Origin: an uncultured Paenibacillus sp.
GTDB taxonomy: Bacteria; Bacillota; Bacilli; Paenibacillales; Paenibacillaceae
Length of the DNA stretch: 64,000 nt
Assembly (NCBI GenBank): GCA_937895345.1
Contig: CALAWP010000075.1
Coordinates: 1-64,000 of the forward strand
Direction: 5' to 3'
In this document: positions 42,273-51,676 of the stretch, piece after piece
How the letters are laid out: each line of letters opens with the position of its first letter
How positions within the stretch are numbered: the first letter of the stretch is position 1
Program-made: the position numbers and the translations under genes
Notes under the pieces: model-generated
What the model saw: only the letters and a program-made list of their open reading frames with translations
Told to the model about the DNA's origin: nothing
Databases searched by the model: none

Positions 42273-43603
42273 CGCTTCCTTCCCGCATCGAAACGATTGC
42301 CGCCTTCCGTTCCGAAAGGCTGAACAACGAAAGAAATATTTACGTCTATTTGCCGCCCGATTACGATCGGAATACGGATCGGTCGTATCCGGTCCTCTAT
42401 GCGCACGACGGGCAGAACGTGTTCGCCTCCGCCTATAACGGCCAGACCTGGAGCCTGCATACCGTGACCGACCGGCTTATTGCCGACGGACGGATCGAGG
42501 AGATCATCATCGTCGCCGTCGATAACGCGGGCCCCGGGCGAAACAGCGAGTTCGCCCATGAAGGACCTTTCTCCGGCAAGCTGGATTATGCCTGCCGCGG
42601 CGAAGCCTACGAGCAGTTTCTGACGGAGGAGCTGAAGCCCTGGATCGACCGGACGTACCGGACGAAGCCGGACAGTGCGAATACGGCGCTGATGGGCTCG
42701 TCCCGAGGCGGACTCGTCACTTATCATATCGGCTTTCGCCGTCCGGATGTCTTCGGCAAGCTGGCCATGATCTCTCCCTACTTCGCTCAATACAACGAAG
42801 CAGATATGAGCCACTTTCCGATCGTACAGCTGTTTGACGCCAAACGTCCCCTGCGTCTGTGGATCGATACCGGAGGCATGGAAGGCATGATCGTCCTGAC
42901 TGCCCATGTCCGCAGCATGGCGGAGCATTTCATTAAATTGGGCTACAGGCCGGGAGATGATCTAATGTTCGGCTACGAACCGCTCGCCGAGCATAATGAA
43001 GACGCCTGGGGACAGCGGGTTCATGCGCCGCTCCTCTATTTCTTCGGGGGAGCGGCCGGCAAGCCCGTCTCCGCGGAGCTGGCGGGCGACGACCGGGCGG
43101 GGATAACCGGCGCCGGCAGTTACGTCTATCCCATCGTCCAATATGAAAGCGGTTTAAAAGCCGTCGACCTCTTTGCCGAATTCGCGATATCGCCGGCCGA
43201 TTCCGCTTCCGTTACATCGAGCGGTCACATCAAAGCGGCCAAGCCGGGAGAATGTACGATTCGTTACCAACGCGGCGGCTTGACCGCAAGCCGCACCTTG
43301 CGGATCGTCCCCGAGATCTCGGCGAAGGCGGCAATCGATATTGAAGTGAAGGTTCCCGCCGATACGCCCGCCGGAGCCAGAATATATGCCGGCGTCGAGC
43401 TGGAGCGGCGCGCGCCGCAGACGTACGGAAGACGATTCGTCCTGCCGCGGGGAACGGGCTTCTCCTTTTCGATCACCGAATTTTCCGGACTAAGGGAAGC
43501 CGGCCCCGGCGGCCGGGACATCCCGAAACGCAGGTTCGTCGCCGACCGGAATCTAACGCTTCGTTACGAAGTGGAAAGCTGGATCCGCGACCGCCACATT
43601 TGA
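42269..43603 (+). CDS. CE1/Fes-like esterase with C-terminal Ig-like domain, copy 2
   Basis: A 444-residue paralogue of the upstream gene with the same architecture. The hydrolase domain has ERNIYVYLPPDYDRN, YPVLYAHDGQNVF, a standard nucleophile elbow GSSRGG, IDTGGMEGM and LAEHNEDAWGQR (catalytic His). An Ig-like domain follows (PADSASVTSSGHIKAAKPGE). No signal peptide is present. The ATG overlaps the stop of copy 1. The two copies have diverged considerably, so the duplication is old and the enzymes may prefer different esters. Placement before a maltodextrin-type transporter suggests intracellular de-esterification of imported glycans. The exact substrate is unknown. Confidence 0.8.
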   Translation: MTLPSRIETIAAFRSERLNNERNIYVYLPPDYDRNTDRSYPVLYAHDGQNVFASAYNGQTWSLHTVTDRLIADGRIEEIIIVAVDNAGPGRNSEFAHEGPFSGKLDYACRGEAYEQFLTEELKPWIDRTYRTKPDSANTALMGSSRGGLVTYHIGFRRPDVFGKLAMISPYFAQYNEADMSHFPIVQLFDAKRPLRLWIDTGGMEGMIVLTAHVRSMAEHFIKLGYRPGDDLMFGYEPLAEHNEDAWGQRVHAPLLYFFGGAAGKPVSAELAGDDRAGITGAGSYVYPIVQYESGLKAVDLFAEFAISPADSASVTSSGHIKAAKPGECTIRYQRGGLTASRTLRIVPEISAKAAIDIEVKVPADTPAGARIYAGVELERRAPQTYGRRFVLPRGTGFSFSITEFSGLREAGPGGRDIPKRRFVADRNLTLRYEVESWIRDRHI

Positions 43604-43623
43604 GGACAAACGGAGGTATTGCC

Positions 43624-44985
43624 ATGCACACGATACGGCATGATCGCATAAGATCATCTCTCGTCACCGTTCTGCTCTTGTCGCTGCCCTTGACCGCAGC
43701 GTGCTCCCAAGAAAACGGCGGTTCGAACGGGACGCGGCACGGAGCGGACAACAGCCGGTTCGAGCTGGAATTCAGCCGGCTCGACACCGGCCTGACGCCG
43801 GAGCCCGGCGCCAAGCTATTGGTCTGGGAAAGCAAGGAATCCCGCCCGTTCGTCGAGGCGATCATTAAAGAATTCACGAACGTTTACGGCGTTGAGGTCA
43901 GGATGGAGGAACTCGGCACGATGGACCAGATCGGGAAGCTGGAGCTGGACGGACCGGCGGGATTGGCTGCCGACGTTATCACGACGTCCCAGGATCACTT
44001 GGGCAAGGCGGCAAGCTCAGGGCTCGTCTTGCCGAACGACGAGTTTGGAGTCGCCACGCGGGCCGACAACAGCGACGTCGCCGTCGCCGCCGCCTCTTAC
44101 GGCGGCAGACTGTACGGTTACCCGATCAAGACGATGACCTACGCCATGTTCTATAACAAGGATTTGATCGGCGAGCCGCCGGCAACGCTCGAAGAAGTAA
44201 TCGAGTTTGCGGGCACGTTCAACGACCCGGACAACCATAACTACGCGTTCATGTTTGACGCGCCGTTCTTCTACTTCAGCTATCCGTTCATCGGATCGAC
44301 GGGCGGCTATATATTCGGCGGCGACGGCACGAACCCCGCCGATATCGGACTCAACAACGAAGGAGCCGTTCAAGGCATGAAGGCGTTCGCAAGCTTGCGG
44401 AATGAGGTGCTGCCCGTCACGGCGGGCGATATCGCCAGCGACATCAAAACGACGCTGTTCAGCGAAGGCAAGCTGGCGATGAATGTGACCGGCTCCTGGT
44501 TTATTGAGACGTTCCGGCAAGCGGGCGTCAACTTCGGCGTCGCTCCCATTCCCGCGATCGGGGGAGAGCCGTCCGTCACTTTGTCCCAAGTCAATTCGTG
44601 GTATGTAAGCGCTTATACTCCTTATCCGAATGCGGCCAAATTGTTCGCCCGATTCGCTTCCACCCGGGAGGCGCAGCTGCTTAACTACGAGTTGACGGGA
44701 GCCGTTCCTGCCAACAAGGAAGCCGCGGAGCACGAAATTTTGCAGGCGGATGAAATCACAAGCGCTTTCTTCCGGCAGTTCAGCAGCTCGCATCCCGCTC
44801 CTTCCATTCCCGAAGTCGGCAGCGTGTGGGTGCCGATGGATGCGGCGATGGCCGAAATTTGGGAAGGCAAGGATGTCCGCCAGACGCTGGACCGGGCTGT
44901 TCGGCAAATCCGGGACGCCATTGCGCTGAACGCCCGGCAAGAAGCTGAACCGGCGGACGAAGGCTCGTCCGAGGCGCCTTTTTGA
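43624..44985 (+). CDS. ABC transporter sugar-binding lipoprotein (MalE/MdxE type)
   Basis: About 453 residues. The signal peptide ends with the lipobox TAACS (Cys about residue 23), then an Asn/Gly linker. The mature domain has LVWESKESRPFVEAIIKEFT, YGGRLYGYPIKTMTYAMFYN, AFMFDAPFFYFSYPFIGSTG and TGSWFIETFRQAGVNFGVAP, typical of maltose/maltodextrin-binding proteins (MdxE, GanS). The ATG at 43624 has GGAGG 7 nt upstream; an earlier TTG overlaps the esterase gene and is unlikely. Two permease genes follow directly. No ATPase gene is in the operon, as usual for MsmX-dependent systems. Confidence 0.87.
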   Translation: MHTIRHDRIRSSLVTVLLLSLPLTAACSQENGGSNGTRHGADNSRFELEFSRLDTGLTPEPGAKLLVWESKESRPFVEAIIKEFTNVYGVEVRMEELGTMDQIGKLELDGPAGLAADVITTSQDHLGKAASSGLVLPNDEFGVATRADNSDVAVAAASYGGRLYGYPIKTMTYAMFYNKDLIGEPPATLEEVIEFAGTFNDPDNHNYAFMFDAPFFYFSYPFIGSTGGYIFGGDGTNPADIGLNNEGAVQGMKAFASLRNEVLPVTAGDIASDIKTTLFSEGKLAMNVTGSWFIETFRQAGVNFGVAPIPAIGGEPSVTLSQVNSWYVSAYTPYPNAAKLFARFASTREAQLLNYELTGAVPANKEAAEHEILQADEITSAFFRQFSSSHPAPSIPEVGSVWVPMDAAMAEIWEGKDVRQTLDRAVRQIRDAIALNARQEAEPADEGSSEAPF

Positions 44986-44986
44986 C

Positions 44987-46309
44987 ATGACGATGAGAAC
45001 GGCGCATCGAATCATAGCGGCAACGTTGTCGGCTTGCCTTCCGGGAACGGGGCAGCTTTATAATCGCCAATGGATCAAGGGTATGATCATGCTGTCCGCA
45101 AGCGCGGCCGCCATCGTTTATTTCGTCAACTCCCTGCCGAACGCCATATGGGGAATGACGACGCTCGGGACGGTTCCGTCTCGTCTTGTTGAGATCGACG
45201 GCAAATTTACGCATCTCTCCGGTGACCATTCCATCCGAATTATGATACAAAGCTTGCTGGTCCTGTTTTGCCTGGCCGTTTGCTTACCGGCCTATATCGG
45301 AGCGGTCAAGGACGCGTACCGGACGGGACGGCATCGCGACGGGGGGCGGACGCCCCCCGGCTTCCGGCAAACGTTATCCTATATTCATCAGCGGAAATTC
45401 GCCCAGACGCTGCTGATCCTGCCGGGAGCCGGCATTTTGTTCCTGACAATATTGCCGATCGTATTCATGATCTTGCTTGCCTTTACCAACTATTCGTCTC
45501 CCGACCATGTGCCGCCCGGCAACCTCGTCGATTGGACGGGACTGGACGCCTTCGCCCAATTATTCCGGTTAAAAAGCTGGAGCGCCACGTTTATCGGCGT
45601 GCTGGGCTGGACCGTGCTGTGGGCGTTCGTCGCCACGGCGACCACGTTCGCGGCCGGGCTGGCGGTCGCACTGGTATTGTCGCAAAAGGAAATACGGGTC
45701 AAAGGAATTTGGCGAACGATATTTATTATTCCGTACGCGATTCCGCAAATTATCTCGCTGCTGGCGATGAAAATGATGTTCAACGGTCAGTTCGGTCCGA
45801 TCAATCAATATTTGTCCTTCTTCGGTCTGGCCAAAGTGCCATGGCTGACCGATCCGTTCTGGTCCAAGCTGACCGTCATCTTCGTCAACATTTGGGTCGG
45901 CATGCCGTTGTCGTTTCTGCTGGTGAGCGGCGTCTTGTCGTCTATTCCGCAGGAGCTGTACGAAGCCGCCAAGGTCGAAGGAGCGGGACGCTGGCAGCAA
46001 GGCCGCATCGTCACTCTTCCAGCGGTCGCATTCGCCATCGCGCCCATTCTGATTATGCAGCTCGCCGGCAACTTCAACAATTTCAACGTTATCTACCTGC
46101 TTACGAACGGCGGCCCGGCCAATCCGGAATATCAGTTCGCGGGGCATACGGATTTGCTGATCACCTGGCTTTACAAGCTGACGTTAAACAACAATATATA
46201 CAACATCGCATCCGCGATCGGCATCCTTCTCTTCATCGTCATCGCCGGCTTTTCCATCCTGAATTACCGGCATACCCGATCGTTCAAAGACGAGGAGATG
46301 ATGCAATGA
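44987..46309 (+). CDS. ABC transporter permease, MalF/MdxF type
   Basis: A 440-residue permease. Two extra N-terminal helices (about 10-105, including CLPGTGQLYNRQW) precede the BPD_transp_1 core, with the EAA loop ELYEAAKVEGAGRWQQGRIV and the conserved NFNNFNVIYLLTNGGPANPE and TDLLITWLYKLT found in MalF of maltodextrin and galacto-oligosaccharide importers. The overlap with the next gene is 4 bp (ATGA) and it starts 1 bp after the binding-protein gene. It works with the MalG-type subunit downstream and an unlinked ATPase. Confidence 0.9.
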   Translation: MTMRTAHRIIAATLSACLPGTGQLYNRQWIKGMIMLSASAAAIVYFVNSLPNAIWGMTTLGTVPSRLVEIDGKFTHLSGDHSIRIMIQSLLVLFCLAVCLPAYIGAVKDAYRTGRHRDGGRTPPGFRQTLSYIHQRKFAQTLLILPGAGILFLTILPIVFMILLAFTNYSSPDHVPPGNLVDWTGLDAFAQLFRLKSWSATFIGVLGWTVLWAFVATATTFAAGLAVALVLSQKEIRVKGIWRTIFIIPYAIPQIISLLAMKMMFNGQFGPINQYLSFFGLAKVPWLTDPFWSKLTVIFVNIWVGMPLSFLLVSGVLSSIPQELYEAAKVEGAGRWQQGRIVTLPAVAFAIAPILIMQLAGNFNNFNVIYLLTNGGPANPEYQFAGHTDLLITWLYKLTLNNNIYNIASAIGILLFIVIAGFSILNYRHTRSFKDEEMMQ

Positions 46310-47148
46310 GCCAAGGAAGGTCAAAAAGGCTGCGCGTGACGGCCAGCTATCTGTTTCTGTTGGCGGCGGCGCTCTGGAGTCTGTATCCGGCGGTCTGGGT
46401 CGTCCTGTCCTCCTTCAAGCCCGGCAAATCGCTGTTCAGCGATACGCTGGTCCCGAAAGCGCTGACGGCCGCCCATTATGCGGAGCTGTTCCGCTCTGGC
46501 AGCCTGATGTTCCCGACGTGGTATATGAATACGCTCAAGGTAGCCGTTTGCAGCATGCTGCTCAGCACGCTGCTCGTGACGCTGACCGCCTATGCGCTGT
46601 CGCGGTTCCGATTTCCGCTCCGGAAGGCGGCGCTCAGCCTCATGCTTGTCCTGGGCATGTTCCCGGGATTTATGAGCATGGTGGCCGTCTACATTTTGTT
46701 GAACGAGATCGGCCTGCTGAATACGCACGCGGCGCTGATCATCGTCTATTCGTTCGGAGCGGTCGTCTTCAATTTGTTCGTCGCCAAAGGCTTCTTCGAT
46801 TCGCTGCCGAAGGCGATTGAAGAAGCGGCGCGCATCGACGGAGCCGGCAATATGCGCATCTTCGCGAGCATTATGCTTCCTCTGTCCAAGCCGATGCTGG
46901 TCTTTGTCGCGCTGACTACCTTTACCGGCGCCTGGATCGACTTTATATTCGCCAGCCTCGTGCTTCGCACCAAGGACAAATGGACGGTCGCGGTCGGCCT
47001 GTACGATATGGTCCATTCCTACCAGAACGCCTACTTTACGTTGTTTGCCGCGGGCGCCGTTCTGATTGCGATTCCGATTACGCTGCTGTTCGTTTATTTG
47101 CAGCGCCATTTCGTCGACGGGCTGACTTCCGGAGCCAACAAGGGGTAA
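46306..47148 (+). CDS. ABC transporter permease, MalG/MdxG type
   Basis: 280 residues with six helices. The N-terminus SYLFLLAAALWSLYPAVWVV and the EAA loop KAIEEAARIDGAGNMRIFAS are typical of MalG. The C-terminal YLQRHFVDGLTSGANKG is nearly invariant among MalG/MdxG/GanQ proteins and supports a maltodextrin- or galacto-oligosaccharide-type role. The ATG at 46306 overlaps the MalF stop; a longer open frame upstream is antisense to nothing real and only reflects base bias. A hairpin follows 6 bp after the stop. Confidence 0.92.
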   Translation: MSQGRSKRLRVTASYLFLLAAALWSLYPAVWVVLSSFKPGKSLFSDTLVPKALTAAHYAELFRSGSLMFPTWYMNTLKVAVCSMLLSTLLVTLTAYALSRFRFPLRKAALSLMLVLGMFPGFMSMVAVYILLNEIGLLNTHAALIIVYSFGAVVFNLFVAKGFFDSLPKAIEEAARIDGAGNMRIFASIMLPLSKPMLVFVALTTFTGAWIDFIFASLVLRTKDKWTVAVGLYDMVHSYQNAYFTLFAAGAVLIAIPITLLFVYLQRHFVDGLTSGANKG

Positions 47149-47154
47149 TGCAAC

Positions 47155-47197
47155 GGCAAAGGTCCCGCCGATCTGTTCGATCTGCGGAACCTTTGCC
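47155..47197. terminator. Hairpin between convergent operons
   Basis: GGCAAAGGTcCCGC (from 47155) pairs with GCGGaACCTTTGCC (to 47197) in a long stem with one mismatch. No real T-run follows, so its strength is uncertain. It separates the MalG-type gene from the convergent ABC-2 exporter genes. Confidence 0.6.
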
Positions 47198-47219
47198 TGT
47201 CGCCCCGGTGACGGCCGGT

Positions 47220-48359
47220 TTACATCGACCCTTCGCGCTTTCGGCCGAAGCGGTACGCGGCCGCGAGCGAAAACGTTGCGGCAAAGGCGATCAGAATGCC
47301 GACGTTCAAAACCATGCTCGAAACCGCTTCGCCTTGCTGCAGCTTGCCGAACGTATCCAGCACCCAATGCTGCGGCAGCAGGTCGGCCGTTTGACCCATC
47401 CACTCGGGCATCGATTCGATCGGAAACATGCAGCCGGCCACCACGCTTGTCGGGATAATGATCGTGTTTTGCAGCGCGTTCGCCTTCAGCGTGCTGTCCG
47501 AGAAAGCGATAAGAACAAACGAAAAGCCGATTGCCGCAAAAGCGAAGATCAGGAGCAGGACATACAGCTGCCACAAGGGAATGCCCGGATCCATATGGAA
47601 CAGCTGCGTCATGACGAGCAGCGTCAACCCGATCTGAACGAGCATAAACGCAAAGTTGACGGCGATATGGGCGCCGATGTACGACCGGGCCGAGACGGGG
47701 GCGGACATGATCCGAAGATAAGTGCGATTTTCCCTCTCCGCCACAATCCGGCCGGACAGCTGCACGGCGGAGAACAGCATCAGCACGATCAAATATCCGA
47801 CCGATTGTCTAGCCATTTGATGGTTGACGGAGCGATCCTCCACCGTCCCCGACGACAGCCGGAAGCCTTCCTCCTTGTACTTGGCGTACAAATCGCCGAA
47901 CGCCTCCTCCCCCTGAGCCGATCTCGCCAACGCGGAAACGTTATGCAAATAGTCGTTCATGGAAGCTTGAATATACGGAGCGATTTCCGATCCCCGGACG
48001 GCCACGATTTCCGCCTGCAATGGATTCCCGTTCGCCAGCCCCTGGGCGAAGCCTTCCGGAATAATCAGCGCGGCGTCCAGCCGGCCGGACGCCACCTGCT
48101 CCTTCGCTTCCGCTTCCGCAACCTCGGCGGTTTGCAGCCGCTCGAGCTCTTCGATGAACCGGATCGTATCCCGGGTCAATTCCCGGTCGCCGTCCCGGTT
48201 GACGATGCCGATCTGGACGTCGCTTCCGCCCTGCCCTCCGTAAATCAGCAGGGAGAGAAGGAGCCCAATGATAGGGAAACCGAGAAACATCAGCACATTT
48301 TTATAGTCCCGAAACGTCGAGAGCGAAATTTTTCGAATCAGCCACAGCATATCTTTCAT
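47220..48359 (-). CDS. ABC-2 exporter permease, second subunit
   Basis: About 379 residues with the ABC2_membrane_3 layout: helix 1 (FLGFPIIGLLLSLLIYG), a large extracellular domain (about 45-195), then five helices with the family-typical ERENRTYLRIMSAPVSARSY and a TSVVAGCMFPIESMPEWM segment. The start at 48359 follows the preceding permease stop (48361) with a 1-nt gap. It resembles YhaP/NatB-like and drug-type exporters of Firmicutes. It forms a complex with the paralogous permease and ATPase encoded upstream. The substrate is unknown; peptide antibiotics, sodium ions and drugs are all possible. Confidence 0.82.
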   Translation of the reverse strand: MKDMLWLIRKISLSTFRDYKNVLMFLGFPIIGLLLSLLIYGGQGGSDVQIGIVNRDGDRELTRDTIRFIEELERLQTAEVAEAEAKEQVASGRLDAALIIPEGFAQGLANGNPLQAEIVAVRGSEIAPYIQASMNDYLHNVSALARSAQGEEAFGDLYAKYKEEGFRLSSGTVEDRSVNHQMARQSVGYLIVLMLFSAVQLSGRIVAERENRTYLRIMSAPVSARSYIGAHIAVNFAFMLVQIGLTLLVMTQLFHMDPGIPLWQLYVLLLIFAFAAIGFSFVLIAFSDSTLKANALQNTIIIPTSVVAGCMFPIESMPEWMGQTADLLPQHWVLDTFGKLQQGEAVSSMVLNVGILIAFAATFSLAAAYRFGRKREGSM

Positions 48360-48360
48360 C

Positions 48361-49461
48361 TTACAGTCCCTCCCGCCTGCGCATGAGTATAACGGCTGCC
48401 GCGAGCATGAATACGGCGCTGCCTGCATTGATCAGGATCGTCGGAACGGCGGCCGACACTCGATCCGCAAAGATAATGTCCAGCAGCGCATCGTTCGTCC
48501 ACGTAAGCGGCGTAAGGTCTCTGACGACTCCGAGCGCACCCGTTAGCTCCTTGACAGGGAAATAAGCTCCGCCAAAAAAGCAGCTTACTTGCACAAACGT
48601 GACCAGGACGGCGAAGGACGCGCTGTCTTTGATCAAGTAACCGATGCAGAGCCCGAGCCCAAGAGAGAAGACGATCTGGGACAGCAGCACCGCAAAGACC
48701 GCGCCCATATGGTCGCCCCATTCCGCCCGAAACATATATTTGCTAATCAGGACAATAATCGTCACGCTTGCGGCATTCAGCAAGAAAGCGCCCGCCAGCT
48801 TGCCCGCAAATATGCTCGACTTGCCGATCGGCGCCGCCAGAAGCCGAATCGCCGTATGGCCTTTCCGTTCCGCATCCATCAATAACCCGGCCGACATTGC
48901 CGCATACAACACAATCATCGTCGTCATCGCGATGGAGTAGTAATCGAGCGCCCCCGGCTGCTTGGCGGCGTCCAGCCAGGTTTCGGACAAATAGCCGCCG
49001 ATGCCCGCTTCCGTACTCGCGTCTCCGGGCAGGACGGCCGCTAGCCGTCGAGATTCGGCAAACGTTTCGAGCATGCCGGTCACGACGCTGTTCGCAACCG
49101 GCGCGGCATCGCTGCCGGTAAAGGCAAGCCCGCTGTCCGTAACCGTGACGAACCCGTCGTAACGTCCGGCGCGAACCTCCTCCTCCTCGTCCAGACCGGC
49201 TGCGGCGGGCACGAACTGAACGCCGGAGCGGCCGGCATCCCGCACGAACGTCTCCCATTCGGCATGAAGCGCACCCGCCCCGCTTTCGGATTGGTACAGC
49301 ACTCGTATATCATCAACGACGGGGGTCGCCCGAAATGATCCGGACAACGCCGTGCCAAGAATTAACATGAAAACAATCGGAGTTGCAAGCATGTAGATCA
49401 ACGTTTTTACATCGCGGAAGGCCAGCAGCTCCTTCATCGCAATCCGAACGGCAGCGTTCAA
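48361..49461 (-). CDS. ABC-2 exporter permease, first subunit
   Basis: A 366-residue ABC2_membrane_3 protein: a first helix after KTLIYMLATPIVFMLILGTA, an extracellular domain (about 45-170), then five helices with DAERKGHTAIRLLAAPIGKS and the C-terminal FFGGAYFPVKELTGALG and PLTWTNDALLDIIF. The most likely start is TTG at 49461, which overlaps the ATPase stop and has GGCGGAG just upstream; ATG at 49437 is an alternative. It belongs to the exporter operon whose regulator and kinase genes lie at 50552-52330. Confidence 0.82.
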   Translation of the reverse strand: MNAAVRIAMKELLAFRDVKTLIYMLATPIVFMLILGTALSGSFRATPVVDDIRVLYQSESGAGALHAEWETFVRDAGRSGVQFVPAAAGLDEEEEVRAGRYDGFVTVTDSGLAFTGSDAAPVANSVVTGMLETFAESRRLAAVLPGDASTEAGIGGYLSETWLDAAKQPGALDYYSIAMTTMIVLYAAMSAGLLMDAERKGHTAIRLLAAPIGKSSIFAGKLAGAFLLNAASVTIIVLISKYMFRAEWGDHMGAVFAVLLSQIVFSLGLGLCIGYLIKDSASFAVLVTFVQVSCFFGGAYFPVKELTGALGVVRDLTPLTWTNDALLDIIFADRVSAAVPTILINAGSAVFMLAAAVILMRRREGL

Positions 49462-50429
49462 TTTCTCCGCCCCCCTTCGGCTTCGACCGGCTGCGTATCG
49501 CGCAAGCTTCTGCCGGTCAGCGTCAGAAATACCGCTTCCAGATTCGGCTCGTACGTATCGATGGAACGAATTTCCACTTGGTCGGCCATCAGACTTTGCA
49601 TAATGCCGTTCAAGTTGTTCACTTCAGGCCGGGAGCTTACGATCACGATCTGATCCTTCTGTTCGACGGCGTCTACGCCGGCAATTCGCTTCAGCTTATC
49701 CAAATCCGGGCTGCCGTCCGGGCCAATCTCGATGCCGATCCTCTTTTGATCCGTAATGATCGACTTCAGCTCCGCCTTGGTCCCTTCGGCGATAATTTTG
49801 CCATGGTCCATAATGGCGATGCGGGAGCAAATTTCTTCGACTTCCTCCATATAGTGGCTCGTATACAGCACCGTGCAGCCCATCTCGTTCAGCTTCCTGA
49901 CCGAACTCAAGATGTAGCTTCTCGACTGCGGGTCGATGCCGACCGTCGGCTCATCCATAATGATCAGCTTGGGCCGATGGGCAATAGCGCAGGCGATGTT
50001 CAACCTCCGTTTCATCCCGCCGGAAAAATGTTTCGGAAACGCTTTGCGCTTGTCGCTCAAGCCGACAAATTCAAGCGCTTCCTCCACCCTGCTCTTGAGC
50101 AGCGCCCCTCTCAATCCGTACAGCCCGGCAAAAAACGCTACGTTCTCGTAAGCCGTCAAATCCTCGTAAATCGCCAGCTCCTGCGGCACGAGGCCGACGC
50201 ACGACTTGGCAAGCTTGCTGTGCTTGGCGATGTTGTGCCCCATAATCAAAATTTCGCCTTTCGTGACGGACAGCAGCGAAGCGGCCATGTTGATCGTCGA
50301 GCTTTTGCCTGCGCCGTTCGGACCGAGAAAACCGAAAATTTCGCCTTCCCGAACAGACAGCGAAATATGGTCTACCGCAAAAAAATCGCCGAACTTTTTG
50401 GTCAAATTTCGTATTTCCAGAACGTTCAT
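49458..50429 (-). CDS. ABC-2 exporter ATPase (DrrA/NatA type)
   Basis: About 323 residues: Walker A GPNGAGKSST, signature FSGGMKRRLNIACAIA, Walker B LIIMDEPTVGIDP, H-loop YTSHYMEE, and a DrrA-like C-terminal domain of about 90 residues. The ATG at 50429 is preferred (GGAGG 9 nt upstream) to an upstream in-frame codon at 50456. It is followed by two permease genes with overlapping or nearly abutting ends. An intrinsic terminator lies between it and the sensor kinase gene upstream, so the exporter genes may have their own, regulated transcription. Confidence 0.9.
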   Translation of the reverse strand: MNVLEIRNLTKKFGDFFAVDHISLSVREGEIFGFLGPNGAGKSSTINMAASLLSVTKGEILIMGHNIAKHSKLAKSCVGLVPQELAIYEDLTAYENVAFFAGLYGLRGALLKSRVEEALEFVGLSDKRKAFPKHFSGGMKRRLNIACAIAHRPKLIIMDEPTVGIDPQSRSYILSSVRKLNEMGCTVLYTSHYMEEVEEICSRIAIMDHGKIIAEGTKAELKSIITDQKRIGIEIGPDGSPDLDKLKRIAGVDAVEQKDQIVIVSSRPEVNNLNGIMQSLMADQVEIRSIDTYEPNLEAVFLTLTGRSLRDTQPVEAEGGRRN

Positions 50430-50474
50430 TTCATCGTCCTCCCGTTGTGCATTCATTTCTTAATCTGATCATAT

Positions 50475-50517
50475 AAAAAAAGAATGACCCTGCAGTAGTG
50501 CAGAAGTTCATCCTTTT
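50475..50517 (-). terminator. Intrinsic terminator between the kinase and exporter genes
   Basis: On the minus strand AAAAGGATGA and TCATTCTTTTTTT form an imperfect stem around TGCA-ctac-TGCA, ending in seven T residues. It should end the regulator/kinase transcript or control read-through into the exporter genes. Confidence 0.6.
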
Positions 50518-50551
50518 CCATGAGAAAATTCACGTTGCCGCCTTGAAATGT

Positions 50552-51670
50552 TCATGACGGCGCCGAACGGGGAAGCAGCGTCGTAACCGAAAAGCCGCGC
50601 GAGCCGTCCACGATGACCGTTCCGTTCACGGCAGCAGCCCGCTCCTCCATCCCGGCAATCCCGAGCCCCTTGATCACCTTCGGCGCGCCCATGCCGTTGT
50701 CCGTCACCACGGCTCTGATCATCGTATTCAGCACATGAAGATGTACCGTGATGACCGTCGCGTTGGCGTATTTCAACGAGTTGGTAAAGGCCTCCTTCAC
50801 GTTCTCCTGGATAATTCTCCACTGCAACGGCGAGACCAAGTCCATATTCCCATCATACGTGAGCATCGTCTTGACCGGATGCCGGGCCGAGAATTCGTCG
50901 ACAAACAGCTTGAGCCGGTTAATGCCGATTTGCTCCGCCGGCGGCTTTGTATGTTTCAGCGATTGGCGAATGCTCTCGAGTCCTTCGCGCGAAATCGATA
51001 TTGCATTTTGCAGAAGCTCCCCGCTTTTTTCCCGGTCCGTCCCGATCAGCCGCTTGGCCGCTTCCATCTGAATCAAGGCTCCGGCCATGGAATGGCCGAT
51101 TTTGTCGTGAATGTCCTGAGAGAGCCGATTGCGTTCCTCCAGCCTGGACATATATTCCGTTTGCTTGGCGTATTCGCGGCTCTCCTCGAGATGGCGCTCG
51201 GTCAACTGAAGGCTGCGGCGCATGTCGTCCATCTCGCTGCGATACTTGCGGATCCGGTCCGTATGGCGTTCCAGCATCGATAAATACGCAAAGCTAAACG
51301 CGGCGATTAACAGGTAGCTCACCGACAGAGACATCTCCATGAACGCGAGCGGAAGGAGCATGGGAGCCAGAACGACAACCTTGCCGTTTTTTCCGCTTAT
51401 CGCCGAAGCCAGTTCGAACAAGCTCGCCGGGAGCAGCAGGATCAGCGGCGGAAATACTTGAATCGAGCCTGCGGCGGCCAGCAGCGCGGCGGCGGCCATA
51501 AATGACAGCCTCCAGCCTTCCCGCTTGGCGATGCAGCCCGAGATGGAAACGCTGGCATACAGCAAGGCGAACAAGATGAACCAGGCCGCCGATTCGGTTC
51601 CCGACAAAAAGAACAATCCCGCGACGTACATGAGCAGCATCGACTTCAATACATTCGTCCAAAATTCCAT
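50552..51670 (-). CDS. NarL-type sensor histidine kinase (HisKA_3)
   Basis: A 372-residue kinase with five or six N-terminal helices and no large extracellular domain (about 10-135), a coiled-coil stretch (about 145-190), HisKA_3 with SQDIHDKIGHSMAGA (phospho-His) and HATPase_c (VKEAFTNSLKYANAT, VTDNGMG, KGLGIAGMEERAAA). It resembles DesK/NatK-like kinases. Its regulator gene ends 6 bp upstream. The exporter operon follows after a terminator, so the exporter is the probable target. The signal is probably within the membrane (inferred). Confidence 0.87.
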   Translation of the reverse strand: MEFWTNVLKSMLLMYVAGLFFLSGTESAAWFILFALLYASVSISGCIAKREGWRLSFMAAAALLAAAGSIQVFPPLILLLPASLFELASAISGKNGKVVVLAPMLLPLAFMEMSLSVSYLLIAAFSFAYLSMLERHTDRIRKYRSEMDDMRRSLQLTERHLEESREYAKQTEYMSRLEERNRLSQDIHDKIGHSMAGALIQMEAAKRLIGTDREKSGELLQNAISISREGLESIRQSLKHTKPPAEQIGINRLKLFVDEFSARHPVKTMLTYDGNMDLVSPLQWRIIQENVKEAFTNSLKYANATVITVHLHVLNTMIRAVVTDNGMGAPKVIKGLGIAGMEERAAAVNGTVIVDGSRGFSVTTLLPRSAPS

Positions 51671-51676
51671 CGGCCG

